64,000 nucleotides of DNA from VBDM01 sp035499735 (GTDB taxonomy: Bacteria > Pseudomonadota > Gammaproteobacteria > Burkholderiales > SG8-39). Under the pieces are notes generated by a model that was not told the origin of the DNA, searched no databases, and saw only the letters and a list, made by a program, of their open reading frames with translations. Below, piece by piece: positions 16,907 through 25,154 of the stretch (positions are counted from its first letter, which is position 1; each line of letters starts with the position of its first letter). The stretch spans positions 62,001-126,000 of the forward strand of contig DATJYC010000051.1 of NCBI GenBank assembly GCA_035499735.1. Reading direction: 5' to 3'. The position numbers and the translations under genes are program-made.

Positions 16907-18889
16907 TTATTTGAGAACGCTCTTCACGGCGTTCACGACGTTTTCGACCGTAAAACCAAAATGCTCGAACAGCTTCGCCCCCGGCGCGGATTCGCCATAG
17001 CGGTCGATGCCGACCACCGCACCCTCGAGGCCCACGTACTTGCGCCAGAAGTCTGTGACGCCGGCCTCGACCGCGACCTTGCGCACGGTCGGGATCAGCA
17101 CCACATCCCGGTACATCGGCGGCTGCCTGTCGAAGACCGACGTGCAGGGCATGGAGACGACGCGTACCGCGATGCCCTCCTCGGCGAGCTTCTGCCTTGC
17201 CCCCATGGCGAGCTGTATCTCCGAACCGGTAGCGACGATGATCGCCTTGGGGTCTTGCGCGTCTGACAGGATGTAGCCGCCGCGGCGGATGGCAGCGATG
17301 GTGTGGGGGTCGCGCACCTGGAAGGGCACGCTCTGCCGGGTGAACAGCAGCGAGCTCGGTCCATCCCTGCGTTCGATCGCCGCGATCCACGCAGCCGTGG
17401 ACTCGACCGCATCGCAGGGCCGCCACACGTCCATCCCGGGGATGGCGCGCAGCGCCGCCGCGTGCTCGATCGACTGGTGCGTGGGTCCGTCCTCCCCCAG
17501 GCCGATCGAGTCGTGGGTAAACACGAAAATCGAGCGGACCTTCATGAGCGCCGCCATGCGCAGTGCATTCCTCGAGTAGTCCGAGAACGTCAGAAAGGTG
17601 CCGCCGAAGGGAATCAGCCCGCCGTGAAGCGCGATCCCGTTCAACACCGCGCTCATCCCAAACTCGCGCACGCCGTAAAAGACGTAGTTCCCCGCTCCTT
17701 CGCGGCCTACCGTCTTGCACCCCGACCATTGGGTCAAATTGGAGCCGGTGAGGTCGGCCGACCCGCCGACCAGCTCGGGCAGGACCTGCGCTAGCCCCTC
17801 AATTGCGTTCTGCGACGCCTTCCGGGTCGCGATCGACTCGTCCCGGCCGGCGATCTTGTCGAGCAGGGCTCGGCAATGCACGCTCCAGTTGTCCGGCAGC
17901 TCGCCCGCCATGCGGCGCCTGAATTCGCGCGCGCCAGCAGGGTGCGCCTTCTCGTAGGCGGCGAGCTTTTCGTTCCAGGCGCGCTCGAGACCCGCCCCCT
18001 TGCTGCGGGCATCCCACGCCTCGTAGACGCGTTGCGGGATCTCGAACGGGGGGTAGTGCCAGCCGATCGCCGCGCGCGTCGCAGCGACCTCGTCCGCGCC
18101 GAGCGCCTCGCCGTGGGCCTTCGCGGTCCCCGCGCGCTTGGGAGAGCCCTTGCCGATGACGGTCTGGCAGCAGATCAGGCTCGGCCTGTCCGTCACTGCC
18201 TTGGCCGCGCGGATGGCCCGGTCGACGGCGTCGACGTCGTGACCGTCGACATTGGCGATGACGTGCCAGCCATAGGCCTCGAATCGCTTCGGCGTATCGT
18301 CCCTGAACCAGCCCTTGACCTCGCCATCGATGGAGATGTGGTTGTCGTCGTAGAGGGCGACGAGCTTTCCCAGTGCAAGGGTCCCGGCGAGCGAGCAGGC
18401 TTCATGCGAGATTCCCTCCATCAGGCAGCCGTCGCCGACCGAAACGTAGGTGTGGTGATCGACGAGTTCGAACCCGGGGCGGTTGAACTCCGCAGCTAGC
18501 AGGCGCTCGGCGATCGCCATGCCGACCGCGTTCGCCAAGCCCTGTCCCAGGGGACCAGTGGTGGTTTCAACACCGGGAGTGAGCCCGAATTCTGGGTGAC
18601 CGGGCGTCTTCGAATGCAGCTGTCGGAAGCGCTTGATCTCGTCCATCGGCAGCTCGTAGCCCGTGAGGTGCAGAAGCGCGTAGAGCAGCATGGAGCCGTG
18701 CCCGTTGGAGAGCACGAAACGGTCTCGGTCAGCCCACCTCGGGTTTGCCGGGTTGTGTCGCAGGTGCCGGCCCCAGAGTGCCAGGGCGATCTCGGCCATT
18801 CCCATGGGCATGCCCGGATGGCCCGAATTCGCCGCCTGAACGGCGTCCATGGCCAACGCACGAATCGCGTTGGTCAAGTCCTGACTCAT
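16907..18889 (-). CDS. tkt: Transketolase
   Basis: A 660-residue thiamin-diphosphate enzyme moving two-carbon units between sugar phosphates. The diphosphate/metal motif is GDGCLMEG, followed later by YDDNHISIDG. The N-terminal region carries NSGHPGMPMGMA and the C-terminal region carries FTHDSIGLGEDGPTHQ. The chosen ATG gives MSQDLTNAIRALAMDAVQ, the normal transketolase beginning. The reading frame continues far upstream only by reading antisense through the neighbouring dehydrogenase gene. It is the first gene of tkt-gap-pgk and probably carries the operon promoter. Confidence 0.97.
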   Translation of the reverse strand: MSQDLTNAIRALAMDAVQAANSGHPGMPMGMAEIALALWGRHLRHNPANPRWADRDRFVLSNGHGSMLLYALLHLTGYELPMDEIKRFRQLHSKTPGHPEFGLTPGVETTTGPLGQGLANAVGMAIAERLLAAEFNRPGFELVDHHTYVSVGDGCLMEGISHEACSLAGTLALGKLVALYDDNHISIDGEVKGWFRDDTPKRFEAYGWHVIANVDGHDVDAVDRAIRAAKAVTDRPSLICCQTVIGKGSPKRAGTAKAHGEALGADEVAATRAAIGWHYPPFEIPQRVYEAWDARSKGAGLERAWNEKLAAYEKAHPAGAREFRRRMAGELPDNWSVHCRALLDKIAGRDESIATRKASQNAIEGLAQVLPELVGGSADLTGSNLTQWSGCKTVGREGAGNYVFYGVREFGMSAVLNGIALHGGLIPFGGTFLTFSDYSRNALRMAALMKVRSIFVFTHDSIGLGEDGPTHQSIEHAAALRAIPGMDVWRPCDAVESTAAWIAAIERRDGPSSLLFTRQSVPFQVRDPHTIAAIRRGGYILSDAQDPKAIIVATGSEIQLAMGARQKLAEEGIAVRVVSMPCTSVFDRQPPMYRDVVLIPTVRKVAVEAGVTDFWRKYVGLEGAVVGIDRYGESAPGAKLFEHFGFTVENVVNAVKSVLK

Positions 18890-18924
18890 TACGTGGAAGG
18901 GACCGAGAAGGTGAGTCGAAACCT

Positions 18925-18930
18925 TATAAT
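18925..18930. promoter_or_regulatory. Candidate -10 element between divergent tkt and dehydrogenase gene
   Basis: TATAAT lies within CTTATAATTATC in the 91-base gap between the divergent starts of tkt and the beta-hydroxyacid dehydrogenase. The reverse strand reads TATAAG over nearly the same bases. No strong -35 is visible on either strand. Confidence 0.4.
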
Positions 18931-18980
18931 TATCGGCGAATCTCGCTTCCTTGGCGAGAAATACCCGTAACGGAGGCGCA

Positions 18981-19853
18981 GTGAGCAAACTTGCATTCAT
19001 CGGGCTCGGCGTGATGGGTTTCCCCATGGCCGGCCATCTCGTGGCACGCGGCGGGCACGAAGTGACCGTGTACAACCGCAGTCGCGCCAAGGCCGAGGCG
19101 TGGGTGGCGAAGCACAAGGGGCGCTTAGCGGATACGCCGGCCAAGGCGGCCGAGGGATCGGAGATCGTCTTTTCCTGCGTGGGCGACGACCCGGATCTGC
19201 GTGAGGTGACGCTTGGGCCGAACGGAGCCTTCCACAAGATGGCCAAGGGCACGATCTTCGTCGACCACACTACCGCCTCGGCGAAAGTTGCGAGGGAGCT
19301 CGCCGGTGAGGCGAAAAAGCGTGGCTTCGAGTTCCTCGACGCGCCCGTCTCGGGAGGGCAGGCCGGCGCCGAGAACGGGCAGCTTACCGTCATGGTCGGA
19401 GGCGACCCGGCTGCCTTCGAGCGAGCCAAGCCCGCGATGGCACACTTTGCCAAGGCCGTCACCCTGCTCGGCCCCTCGGGCGCGGGGCAGCTCACGAAGA
19501 TGGTCAACCAGATCTGTATCGCAGGACTCGTCCAGGGTCTTTCAGAGGGCCTGAATTTCGCCCTCAAGGCAGATCTAGACGCGAAGCTGGTGCTCGACGT
19601 GATCTCCAAGGGCGCCGCGCAGTCCTGGCAGATGGAAAACCGAGGCAAGACCATGGTTGACGACAAGTTCGACTTCGGTTTCGCCGTCGACTGGATGAGA
19701 AAGGACTTGCGTATCTGCGCCGAAACCGCCCGCCAGAACGGCGCCCCCCTGCCCGTCACACAGATGGTTGCCGGCTATTACGACGAGATCTCCAAGATGG
19801 GCGGGGGGCGCTGGGACACCTCCAGCTTGATCCGGCGATTGCGTCGCGCCTGA
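18981..19853 (+). CDS. NAD(P)-dependent beta-hydroxyacid dehydrogenase (tartronate semialdehyde reductase-like)
   Basis: A 290-residue member of the family containing 3-hydroxyisobutyrate dehydrogenase and 2-hydroxy-3-oxopropionate reductase. It has the Rossmann GLGVMGFPMAGHL (8-20), the substrate loop DAPVSGGQAGAENG, and the catalytic lysine in GQLTKMVNQ. The GTG at 18981 has GGAGG five bases upstream. An ATG-less extension ten codons upstream is open but less likely. Which hydroxyacid it uses cannot be read from the sequence. It diverges from tkt. Confidence 0.9.
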   Translation: MSKLAFIGLGVMGFPMAGHLVARGGHEVTVYNRSRAKAEAWVAKHKGRLADTPAKAAEGSEIVFSCVGDDPDLREVTLGPNGAFHKMAKGTIFVDHTTASAKVARELAGEAKKRGFEFLDAPVSGGQAGAENGQLTVMVGGDPAAFERAKPAMAHFAKAVTLLGPSGAGQLTKMVNQICIAGLVQGLSEGLNFALKADLDAKLVLDVISKGAAQSWQMENRGKTMVDDKFDFGFAVDWMRKDLRICAETARQNGAPLPVTQMVAGYYDEISKMGGGRWDTSSLIRRLRRA

Positions 19854-19880
19854 CTCGCCGGGCTCTGGCGCGAGCCCTTT

Positions 19881-20732
19881 ATGAGCCTGCCCTTCGAGCG
19901 ACCGGCAGGCTATGCGCCGGCCATCCAGCCCCCCGCCGAATCCCCCGGGCGGGCGCTGTGGTTCGTCTTCCGCGGCGCCGAGCTGTTGGTGACGGCCCCC
20001 CCCGAAGTCGCACTGCCCCATTGCGCGCACCCCAACAGTTTGGGTATCATGCCCCAGCGAATACAATACCTTGGGGTTCTCGGCCAGGAGCATTGCTATA
20101 GCGCCGAGTTGCCGCCGAGCGTGGCGGCGCCACAGGGATGGGTATGGCAGGGCTTGCGTGGACTGTTCGGCGCCTTGGACGACGCACAATTCGCGCTGGC
20201 AGGTCGTGCGCTTCAGATCGTGGATTGGGATCGCACGCACCAGTACTGCGGGGCGTGTGGGGCGGCGACGGTGGCGCGCAGCAACGAGCGCAGCCGGGTG
20301 TGTCCGGCGTGCGGGCTGGTGGCGTACCCAAGGCTCGCCCCGGCCGTGATGGCGCTGGTGCGGCGGGGGCCGGAGTTGCTCTTGGCGCGCTCGCCGAGGT
20401 TCGCCAAAGGCGTCTACAGCGCCTTGGCCGGTTTCGTCGAGCCGGGTGAGACGCTGGAGCAGTGCCTGGAGAGAGAGGTGCATGAAGAGGTCGGGATTCG
20501 CGTGTGCAACGTGCGCTACTTCGCCAGCCAGCCCTGGCCGTTCCCGCATTCGCTCATGATCGCCTTCTTCGCCGACTACGACAGCGGAGAGATCCGAATC
20601 GACGGCGTCGAAATCCAGGACGCTCGCTGGTTCGACGTAGAAAATCTTGAAAATTTGCCGCGTTTGCCTGCTAGAATCAGCATCGCTCGCAGACTGATCG
20701 ACGCGGCAATAGGGGAGATGCGCGTAACATGA
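19881..20732 (+). CDS. nudC: NAD(+)/NADH diphosphatase NudC (decapping hydrolase)
   Basis: A 283-residue Nudix enzyme that hydrolyses NAD(H) and removes NAD caps from RNA. The zinc ribbon is YCGACG...VCPACG (four cysteines, about 115-142). The Nudix box reads G-x5-E-x7-REVHEEVGI. The NADH-pyrophosphatase signature SQPWPFPHS follows it. All are intact. It begins 27 bases after the dehydrogenase gene and ends 43 bases before the polyamine fusion gene on the same strand. Confidence 0.96.
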   Translation: MSLPFERPAGYAPAIQPPAESPGRALWFVFRGAELLVTAPPEVALPHCAHPNSLGIMPQRIQYLGVLGQEHCYSAELPPSVAAPQGWVWQGLRGLFGALDDAQFALAGRALQIVDWDRTHQYCGACGAATVARSNERSRVCPACGLVAYPRLAPAVMALVRRGPELLLARSPRFAKGVYSALAGFVEPGETLEQCLEREVHEEVGIRVCNVRYFASQPWPFPHSLMIAFFADYDSGEIRIDGVEIQDARWFDVENLENLPRLPARISIARRLIDAAIGEMRVT

Positions 20733-20775
20733 TTCTTGCATCTCATTCGTCAACGCTCGTGGGGATTTATGCAAA

Positions 20776-22032
20776 TTGGACGGATTACACATAGTTGCCA
20801 ATCTGTACCGTTGCGGGGGGGATGCACGGTACTTGACTGACGCAGCCGAGCTGCGTCGTTTTTGTCACGACTCCATCAACAGGGCCGGTCTTACGATACT
20901 CGGCGACCTGTTCCACGAGTTCGACGGTGGCGGAGTCACAGGCACGGTGGTCCTGGCGGAATCGCATCTTGCCATTCACACCTGGCCGGAGCTCCAAAGC
21001 GTCACCCTCGACGTTTACGTCTGCAATTACACCCAGGACAACAGCGGCAAGGCGCGTCAGGTCGTCGCCGACCTGATGGATGTCTATCGTCCTGAGGAGC
21101 ACGTGCAGCACGACGTGCCGCGCGACAAGCGCCTGATGAACGAGTGGCTCAACGGGGACTACGGTTTCTTTCTGCGCTCCAGCAAGCTCATCGAGTCCTC
21201 GAAAACGCACTTTCAGGACCTGGAGATCCACGAGACGCCGCAGTTCGGCAAGCTGTTCCGTTTGGATGGCTGCTTCATGACCTCGGAGCGCGAGGAGTTC
21301 GTATACCACGAGACGCTGATGCACCCGGCGCTCACGGCCCACCCGGCGCCTAAGCGCCTGCTGATCATCGGCGGGGGCGACGGAGGAGCTGCAGAAGAGG
21401 CGCTGAAGCACCCGTCGGTCGAGCAGGTCGTGATGGTCGAACTGGACGGAAAGGTGGTCGAGGTCGCCAAGGAACACTTTGCCGCCGTACACCGCGGCGT
21501 GTTCGACAATTCCAAGCTGAAGCTACTCATCGAGGACGGCTTGAAGTACTTGGCCGAGACCAAGGAGAAGTTCGACCACATCGCATTGGACCTGCCCGAC
21601 CCGATAGGTCCTGCTACGGCTCTGTATGAGGAGTCCTTCTTCCGCGATTGCAAGCGGGCACTCGCGCCCGGGGGCATCCTGACGCTGCACATGGGTTCGC
21701 CCTGGTCGAGGCCCGAGCGCGTGAAACTGCTCTATGCCCGCCTCGCGAAGATGTTCAAGGTCGCTCGGCCGTACACCATGTTCATACCTCTGTACGGCTG
21801 CCTGTGGTCGATGTGCGCGTGCTCGGACTCGACCGACGTCGCTTCGGTGAGCCCAGGTGAGATCGATATCCGGATCGGCAACCGCAGCCTGTCTCATCTG
21901 CAATACTACAACGGTGGGATTCATCAGGCTCTGTTTGCGCTGCCAAACTTCGTGCGCGAACTGACCGTCGAGGCCGTACCTAAGCCCCGGCTGGTAACAG
22001 CGAGGAAGAGGGCCGCAGCCGGCGCGAAATAG
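20776..22032 (+). CDS. Fused S-adenosylmethionine decarboxylase-spermidine synthase
   Basis: A 418-residue single chain with two polyamine enzymes. Residues 1-120 are a class 1B AdoMet decarboxylase proenzyme. The motif AESHLAIHTWPE gives the self-cleavage pair E62-S63 (S63 becomes the pyruvoyl group), His68, and Cys83 in DVYVCN. These numbers coincide with those I recall for the Thermotoga maritima enzyme. Residues 135-418 are a SpeE-type aminopropyltransferase with EEFVYHETLMHPAL, GGGDGG (199-204), VELDGKVV, DLPDPIGPA and QYYNGGIHQALFALP. The only in-frame start is TTG. Self-processing would free the N-terminal beta chain and leave the alpha chain attached to SpeE. A strong terminator follows. 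Confidence 0.9.
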   Translation: MDGLHIVANLYRCGGDARYLTDAAELRRFCHDSINRAGLTILGDLFHEFDGGGVTGTVVLAESHLAIHTWPELQSVTLDVYVCNYTQDNSGKARQVVADLMDVYRPEEHVQHDVPRDKRLMNEWLNGDYGFFLRSSKLIESSKTHFQDLEIHETPQFGKLFRLDGCFMTSEREEFVYHETLMHPALTAHPAPKRLLIIGGGDGGAAEEALKHPSVEQVVMVELDGKVVEVAKEHFAAVHRGVFDNSKLKLLIEDGLKYLAETKEKFDHIALDLPDPIGPATALYEESFFRDCKRALAPGGILTLHMGSPWSRPERVKLLYARLAKMFKVARPYTMFIPLYGCLWSMCACSDSTDVASVSPGEIDIRIGNRSLSHLQYYNGGIHQALFALPNFVRELTVEAVPKPRLVTARKRAAAGAK

Positions 22033-22036
22033 TCCG

Positions 22037-23344
22037 TTAGCCTGTCGGACGGGGGGCGACCGAGGAGGTCGCCCTTTTTCTTGCGTCCTGGGGTTCGAGG
22101 AAGCCGAACTCGGGTTCAGGCCTGCGTCCGCTGACGATGTCGGCAAGGGCGCGCCCCGACCCGCAGGCGAGGGTCCATCCCAGCGTGCCGTGACCGGTAT
22201 TGAGGAACAGGTTCGGATACTTTGACCTTCCGATCAGCGGCAGATTGCTCGGCGTCGCCGGGCGCAAGCCCGTCCAGAACTGAGCCCCTTCCGCCCGTCC
22301 CGCCTTTGGAAACCACTCGAAGCAGCGCTTGACCAGCGCGTCGCAACGGGCCACGTTCACCTCGGTGTCGTAGCCGTTCAATTCAGCCGTGCCTGCCACG
22401 CGCAGGCGATTGCCAAGCCGGGAGATGACGATTTTTCGTGCGTGATCGGTCACGCTGATCTGGGGCGCCACGCTGTCTGGATCGAGGGGCAGGGTGATGG
22501 AGTAGCCCTTGACCGGGTATACGGGAATCGATATCCCAAGAGGCGCGAGGAGAAGAGGGCTGTAGCTCCCCAGCGCTATGACATAGGCGTCCGCGCGCAG
22601 GGATTCCTCTATGCCAGCTTCGTCATCGATCACGGCCCGCTCGATAGGCCCGCGGCCAGCCTCCAAGGCCCTGACGCTGACGTTGAAGCGGAACTCGACT
22701 CCCTGCGCGCGGCATAGATCGGAAAGATTCTTCGTGAAGAGCTGGGCGTCGCCGCTTTCGTCAGAACCTGCAAAAACGCCCCCGACAACACCGACCCTTG
22801 AGTCGCGCAGGGCAGGCTCCATCTGGACGCATTCACCAGGCGTCTTGATCTCCAGTTCGAGTCCCCGCCGCTTGAGGGAGCCTACCTGCCGGGACGCATG
22901 TTCGAACTCACGCCGCTCCTCGTACAAATGCAGGATGCCGGAGGTCCTCGCTTCGTAGCTGATGCCTGTGTCGCGTCGCAGCTGGCCGAGCTGTTCCCGG
23001 CTGTACAGGGCCAGGGCGAACGCCTCCTCGGTATTGCTTCGTGCGCGGCCGGGCAAGCATTCCCGCAGGAAGCGCAGTCCCCACAGCCACTCGCCGAGCT
23101 CGGCACGAGGACGGAATAGAAGCGGCGCGTCTTCGCGCCCGAGCCATCGCAGGATCTTCACGGGCGCCGTGGGATTCGCCCAGGGCTCGGAGTGGCTGAC
23201 GGAGATCTGGCCGCCGTTGGCGAAGCTCGTCTCAAGGGCTGCTTCGGGCTGCCGGTCGACGACCGTTACGTTGTGACCGGCGCGCGCCAGATACCAGGCA
23301 CTGGTGGTGCCGATGACACCGGCGCCGAGAACGATCACTTTCAT
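22037..23344 (-). CDS. dadA: D-amino-acid dehydrogenase small-subunit type FAD oxidoreductase
   Basis: A 435-residue DadA-like flavoprotein that oxidises D-amino acids and passes electrons to the respiratory chain. It has the N-terminal dinucleotide fold VIVLGAGVIGTTSAWYLA, ETSFANGGQISVSHSEPWANP and the C-terminal GHGTLGWTLACGSG. All are typical of DadA. The ATG at 23344 follows a GGAG Shine-Dalgarno; a TTG four codons upstream is possible. No alanine racemase is adjacent. The 3' end overlaps the terminator of the convergent polyamine gene. Confidence 0.92.
   Translation of the reverse strand: MKVIVLGAGVIGTTSAWYLARAGHNVTVVDRQPEAALETSFANGGQISVSHSEPWANPTAPVKILRWLGREDAPLLFRPRAELGEWLWGLRFLRECLPGRARSNTEEAFALALYSREQLGQLRRDTGISYEARTSGILHLYEERREFEHASRQVGSLKRRGLELEIKTPGECVQMEPALRDSRVGVVGGVFAGSDESGDAQLFTKNLSDLCRAQGVEFRFNVSVRALEAGRGPIERAVIDDEAGIEESLRADAYVIALGSYSPLLLAPLGISIPVYPVKGYSITLPLDPDSVAPQISVTDHARKIVISRLGNRLRVAGTAELNGYDTEVNVARCDALVKRCFEWFPKAGRAEGAQFWTGLRPATPSNLPLIGRSKYPNLFLNTGHGTLGWTLACGSGRALADIVSGRRPEPEFGFLEPQDARKRATSSVAPRPTG
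22054..22079 (+). terminator. Intrinsic terminator of the speD-speE fusion gene
   Basis: A perfect 8-bp stem GGGCGACC / GGTCGCCC with a GAGGA loop is followed by TTTTT, 22 bases after the fusion gene stop. It lies inside the 3' end of dadA on the opposite strand, so the convergent gene shares these bases. Confidence 0.9.
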
Positions 23345-23429
23345 GCCCGTCTCCAACGAAACCAGCGGAGCAGCTTCCTTCTGGATTCGCCTTTTTTGAC
23401 TCTACGAGGACAGCCGAGTTCTCCCTCTT

Positions 23430-23455
23430 AAAATACCAAGCCGCGCGCGAGCGGC
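23430..23455 (-). terminator. Weak candidate terminator after the fumarylacetoacetase-family gene
   Basis: A 5-bp GCCGC / GCGGC stem with a 6-base loop, then TTGGTATTTT on the - strand, about 12 bases after the stop. The T-run is displaced from the stem, so efficiency is doubtful. Confidence 0.35.
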
Positions 23456-23466
23456 AAGGGGAGCTT

Positions 23467-24318
23467 CTATTTCCCTGTGTAGGAAATCACTTTCTGCCTC
23501 TGCTCGCCCAGGCCCTTGATGCCCAGCGTCACCACATCGCCCGGCTTCAGCCATGCCTGAATGGGCTTCATGCCCAGGGCAACGCCCGCGGGCGTGCCCG
23601 TTGTAATGATGTCGCCAGGCAGGAGAGTCATGTAATTGCTCACGTAAGAAACGAGCTTTGCGCAGGAGAAGATCATGTTCCGCGTGTTGGAAGACTGTCT
23701 GCGCTCGCCGTTTACGTCGAGCCAAACGTCCAACGTCTGAGGGTTCATGATCTCGTCGGTGGTCACGAGCCACGGACCAATGGGCCCGAAGGTGTCAGCG
23801 CCTTTCCCCTTGTCCCATTGCGAAGACTGCAACTGAAAAGCCCGCTCCGAGACGTCGTTCACGATCGTGTAGCCCGCGACGTAATCCAGCGCCTTGTCTT
23901 CGGGAACATACTTGGCCCGCGTCCCGATGACAATGGCGATCTCGACTTCGTAGTCCAGCTTTGTGGAATTCCGGGGCTGCTGAATGTCGTCGTTCGGGCC
24001 GCTGATGCAGGTTGTCGCCTTCATGAATACCACGGGCTCTGCGGGTATCTGCAGTCCCGCCTCGTGGGCGTGGTCGACGTAGTTCAATCCGATGGCGACG
24101 AACTTGGAGATGCCGGTATAGGGAACGCCGAACCGCGGGTTGCCTCTCACCAGCGGAAGGGACTCGGGACGGATCTTGCGCAGCCGCGCAAGGCCCTTGG
24201 GGGAAATCGTTTCCTGGTCGATATTGGAGATCACACCGGAAAAGTCGCGCAACTGACCCTGTGCGTCGATGACGCCCGGTTTCTCGAATCCGTTCCTGCC
24301 GTAACGACAAAGCTTCAT
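23467..24318 (-). CDS. Fumarylacetoacetate hydrolase-family protein
   Basis: A 283-residue FAH-fold protein. Family members hydrolyse or decarboxylate acylpyruvates and related aromatic breakdown products. Metal-site segments are LDYEVEIAIVIGTRAKYV (the E-x-E pair), VNDVSERAFQ (Asp) and TTGTPAGVALGMKP. The short N-terminal segment MKLCRYGRNGFEKPGVID is typical of the 2-hydroxyhepta-2,4-diene-dioate isomerase/acylpyruvase group. The exact substrate is not clear. The ATG is preceded by GGAAAGGAAG. A good extended -10 promoter lies about 185 bases upstream, leaving a long leader with a possible short reading frame. Confidence 0.9.
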   Translation of the reverse strand: MKLCRYGRNGFEKPGVIDAQGQLRDFSGVISNIDQETISPKGLARLRKIRPESLPLVRGNPRFGVPYTGISKFVAIGLNYVDHAHEAGLQIPAEPVVFMKATTCISGPNDDIQQPRNSTKLDYEVEIAIVIGTRAKYVPEDKALDYVAGYTIVNDVSERAFQLQSSQWDKGKGADTFGPIGPWLVTTDEIMNPQTLDVWLDVNGERRQSSNTRNMIFSCAKLVSYVSNYMTLLPGDIITTGTPAGVALGMKPIQAWLKPGDVVTLGIKGLGEQRQKVISYTGK

Positions 24319-24339
24319 TTTTCTTGCTTCCTTTCCAGA

Positions 24340-24426
24340 TCATCCGGGAACGCTCGAGCAGTGCAAGACTTGGATCAGGCCCTGATCGGGCGAGAGAGGC
24401 AGCTCGATGTCGTCACCCTTCGCCAC
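24340..24426 (-). other. Possible short leader ORF or gene remnant upstream of the FAH-family gene
   Basis: In the leader of the fumarylacetoacetase-family gene, one frame is open from about 24503 to a TGA at 24340-24342. From a GTG at 24426 it encodes 28 residues (beginning VAKGDDIELPLSPDQG). Upstream the frame reads on as LTAGALVATHRVS without an ATG, GTG or TTG. Third positions are strongly G/C, like real coding DNA here. It could be a leader peptide, the tail of a lost gene, or chance. I do not recognise the sequence. Confidence 0.25.
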
Positions 24427-24500
24427 CGAGACGCGGTGGGTTGCGACCAGCGCTCCTGCCGTGAGCCGCTCTCCCCTAGAGTATCTTCTTATGCGGGGCG

Positions 24501-24508
24501 ATTATAGC
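24501..24508 (-). promoter_or_regulatory. Extended -10 promoter upstream of the FAH-family gene
   Basis: The - strand reads TGCTATAAT, a consensus -10 with the TGn extension, in the 240-base gap between the FAH-family gene and the thioredoxin-like gene. There is no clear -35, as expected for extended -10 promoters. Transcription would start near 24494 and give a leader of roughly 175 bases. Confidence 0.55.
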
Positions 24509-24558
24509 AGCGCAAGGCCGAAAAGCGCCAGAGTACGAGCAGAATCATGGGGTTATTG

Positions 24559-25113
24559 CTATTGACTTCTCTTCCACTTGATAGAGCAGCCGATGGAAGC
24601 GACCTGGTCGACCGGTCCGTGTCCAGTGCGGGCGATCCGGACCATTGCGTCGAACAACTCGCGCCGCGCGCCCGGTACCGACTCGCGCCCTGAAGCGTCG
24701 AGGCGCCCGCGATACTGAAGTTCCATGGCGGCGTTGTAGCCGAAGAAGTCGGGCGTGCACACCGCTCCGTAGGCTTTCGCAACCTCCTGAGTCTCGTCGA
24801 AGACGTAAGGGAAGGGATAGCGGAACTGACTCGCAATTCGCTTCATATTCTCGAAGGAGTCTTCTGGATAGTCGTCGGGATCGTTCGACATGATCGCGAC
24901 CGACCCAATGCCGTGGCTCGCGAGCTCCGTGCAATCCCGAACGATGCGCTCGCGTACCGCTTTGACATACGGGCAGTGGTTGCAGATGAACATGACCAGC
25001 AGGCCTTTGGGCCCCTGGCAGGACGCGCGAGTGTGGCGCCTGCCGTCAGTTCCCGGAAGATTGAAATCGGGTGCGCGTGAGCCGGAACTCGCGCCGGTGG
25101 AAGTCGCGCTCAC
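24559..25113 (-). CDS. Thioredoxin-fold (AhpC/TSA-Redoxin type) protein
   Basis: A 184-residue cytoplasmic redoxin. The fold begins GSRAPDFNLPGTDGR, and the redox pair is C44-x-x-C47 in FICNHCPYV. It continues with VAIMSNDPDDYPEDSFENM and VAKAYGAVCTPDFFGYN, a combination typical of the thioredoxin-family proteins related to peroxiredoxins. There is no signal peptide or lipobox. The electron partner is unknown. It is divergent from rsmE with a 41-base gap. Confidence 0.88.
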   Translation of the reverse strand: MSATSTGASSGSRAPDFNLPGTDGRRHTRASCQGPKGLLVMFICNHCPYVKAVRERIVRDCTELASHGIGSVAIMSNDPDDYPEDSFENMKRIASQFRYPFPYVFDETQEVAKAYGAVCTPDFFGYNAAMELQYRGRLDASGRESVPGARRELFDAMVRIARTGHGPVDQVASIGCSIKWKRSQ

Positions 25114-25154
25114 TAGGCGAACTCGAACACGTCGGATATGCTTGAAATCGTAGC

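Noticed and set aside
15921..17729. Long - strand frame overlapping gap and tkt
   Set aside because: It is another frame of gap and tkt, has low-complexity Arg-rich sequence, and no recognisable domain.
18890..19759. N-terminal extension of transketolase
   Set aside because: It reads antisense through the dehydrogenase gene and is unlike any transketolase; the ATG at 18889 gives the normal start.
24340..24500. A glycine or SAH riboswitch in the FAH-family leader
   Set aside because: Pieces such as GGGGAGAG, GGAGCGCTG and CGAAGGG recall those motifs, but the conserved cores are not complete and the downstream gene does not fit either ligand.
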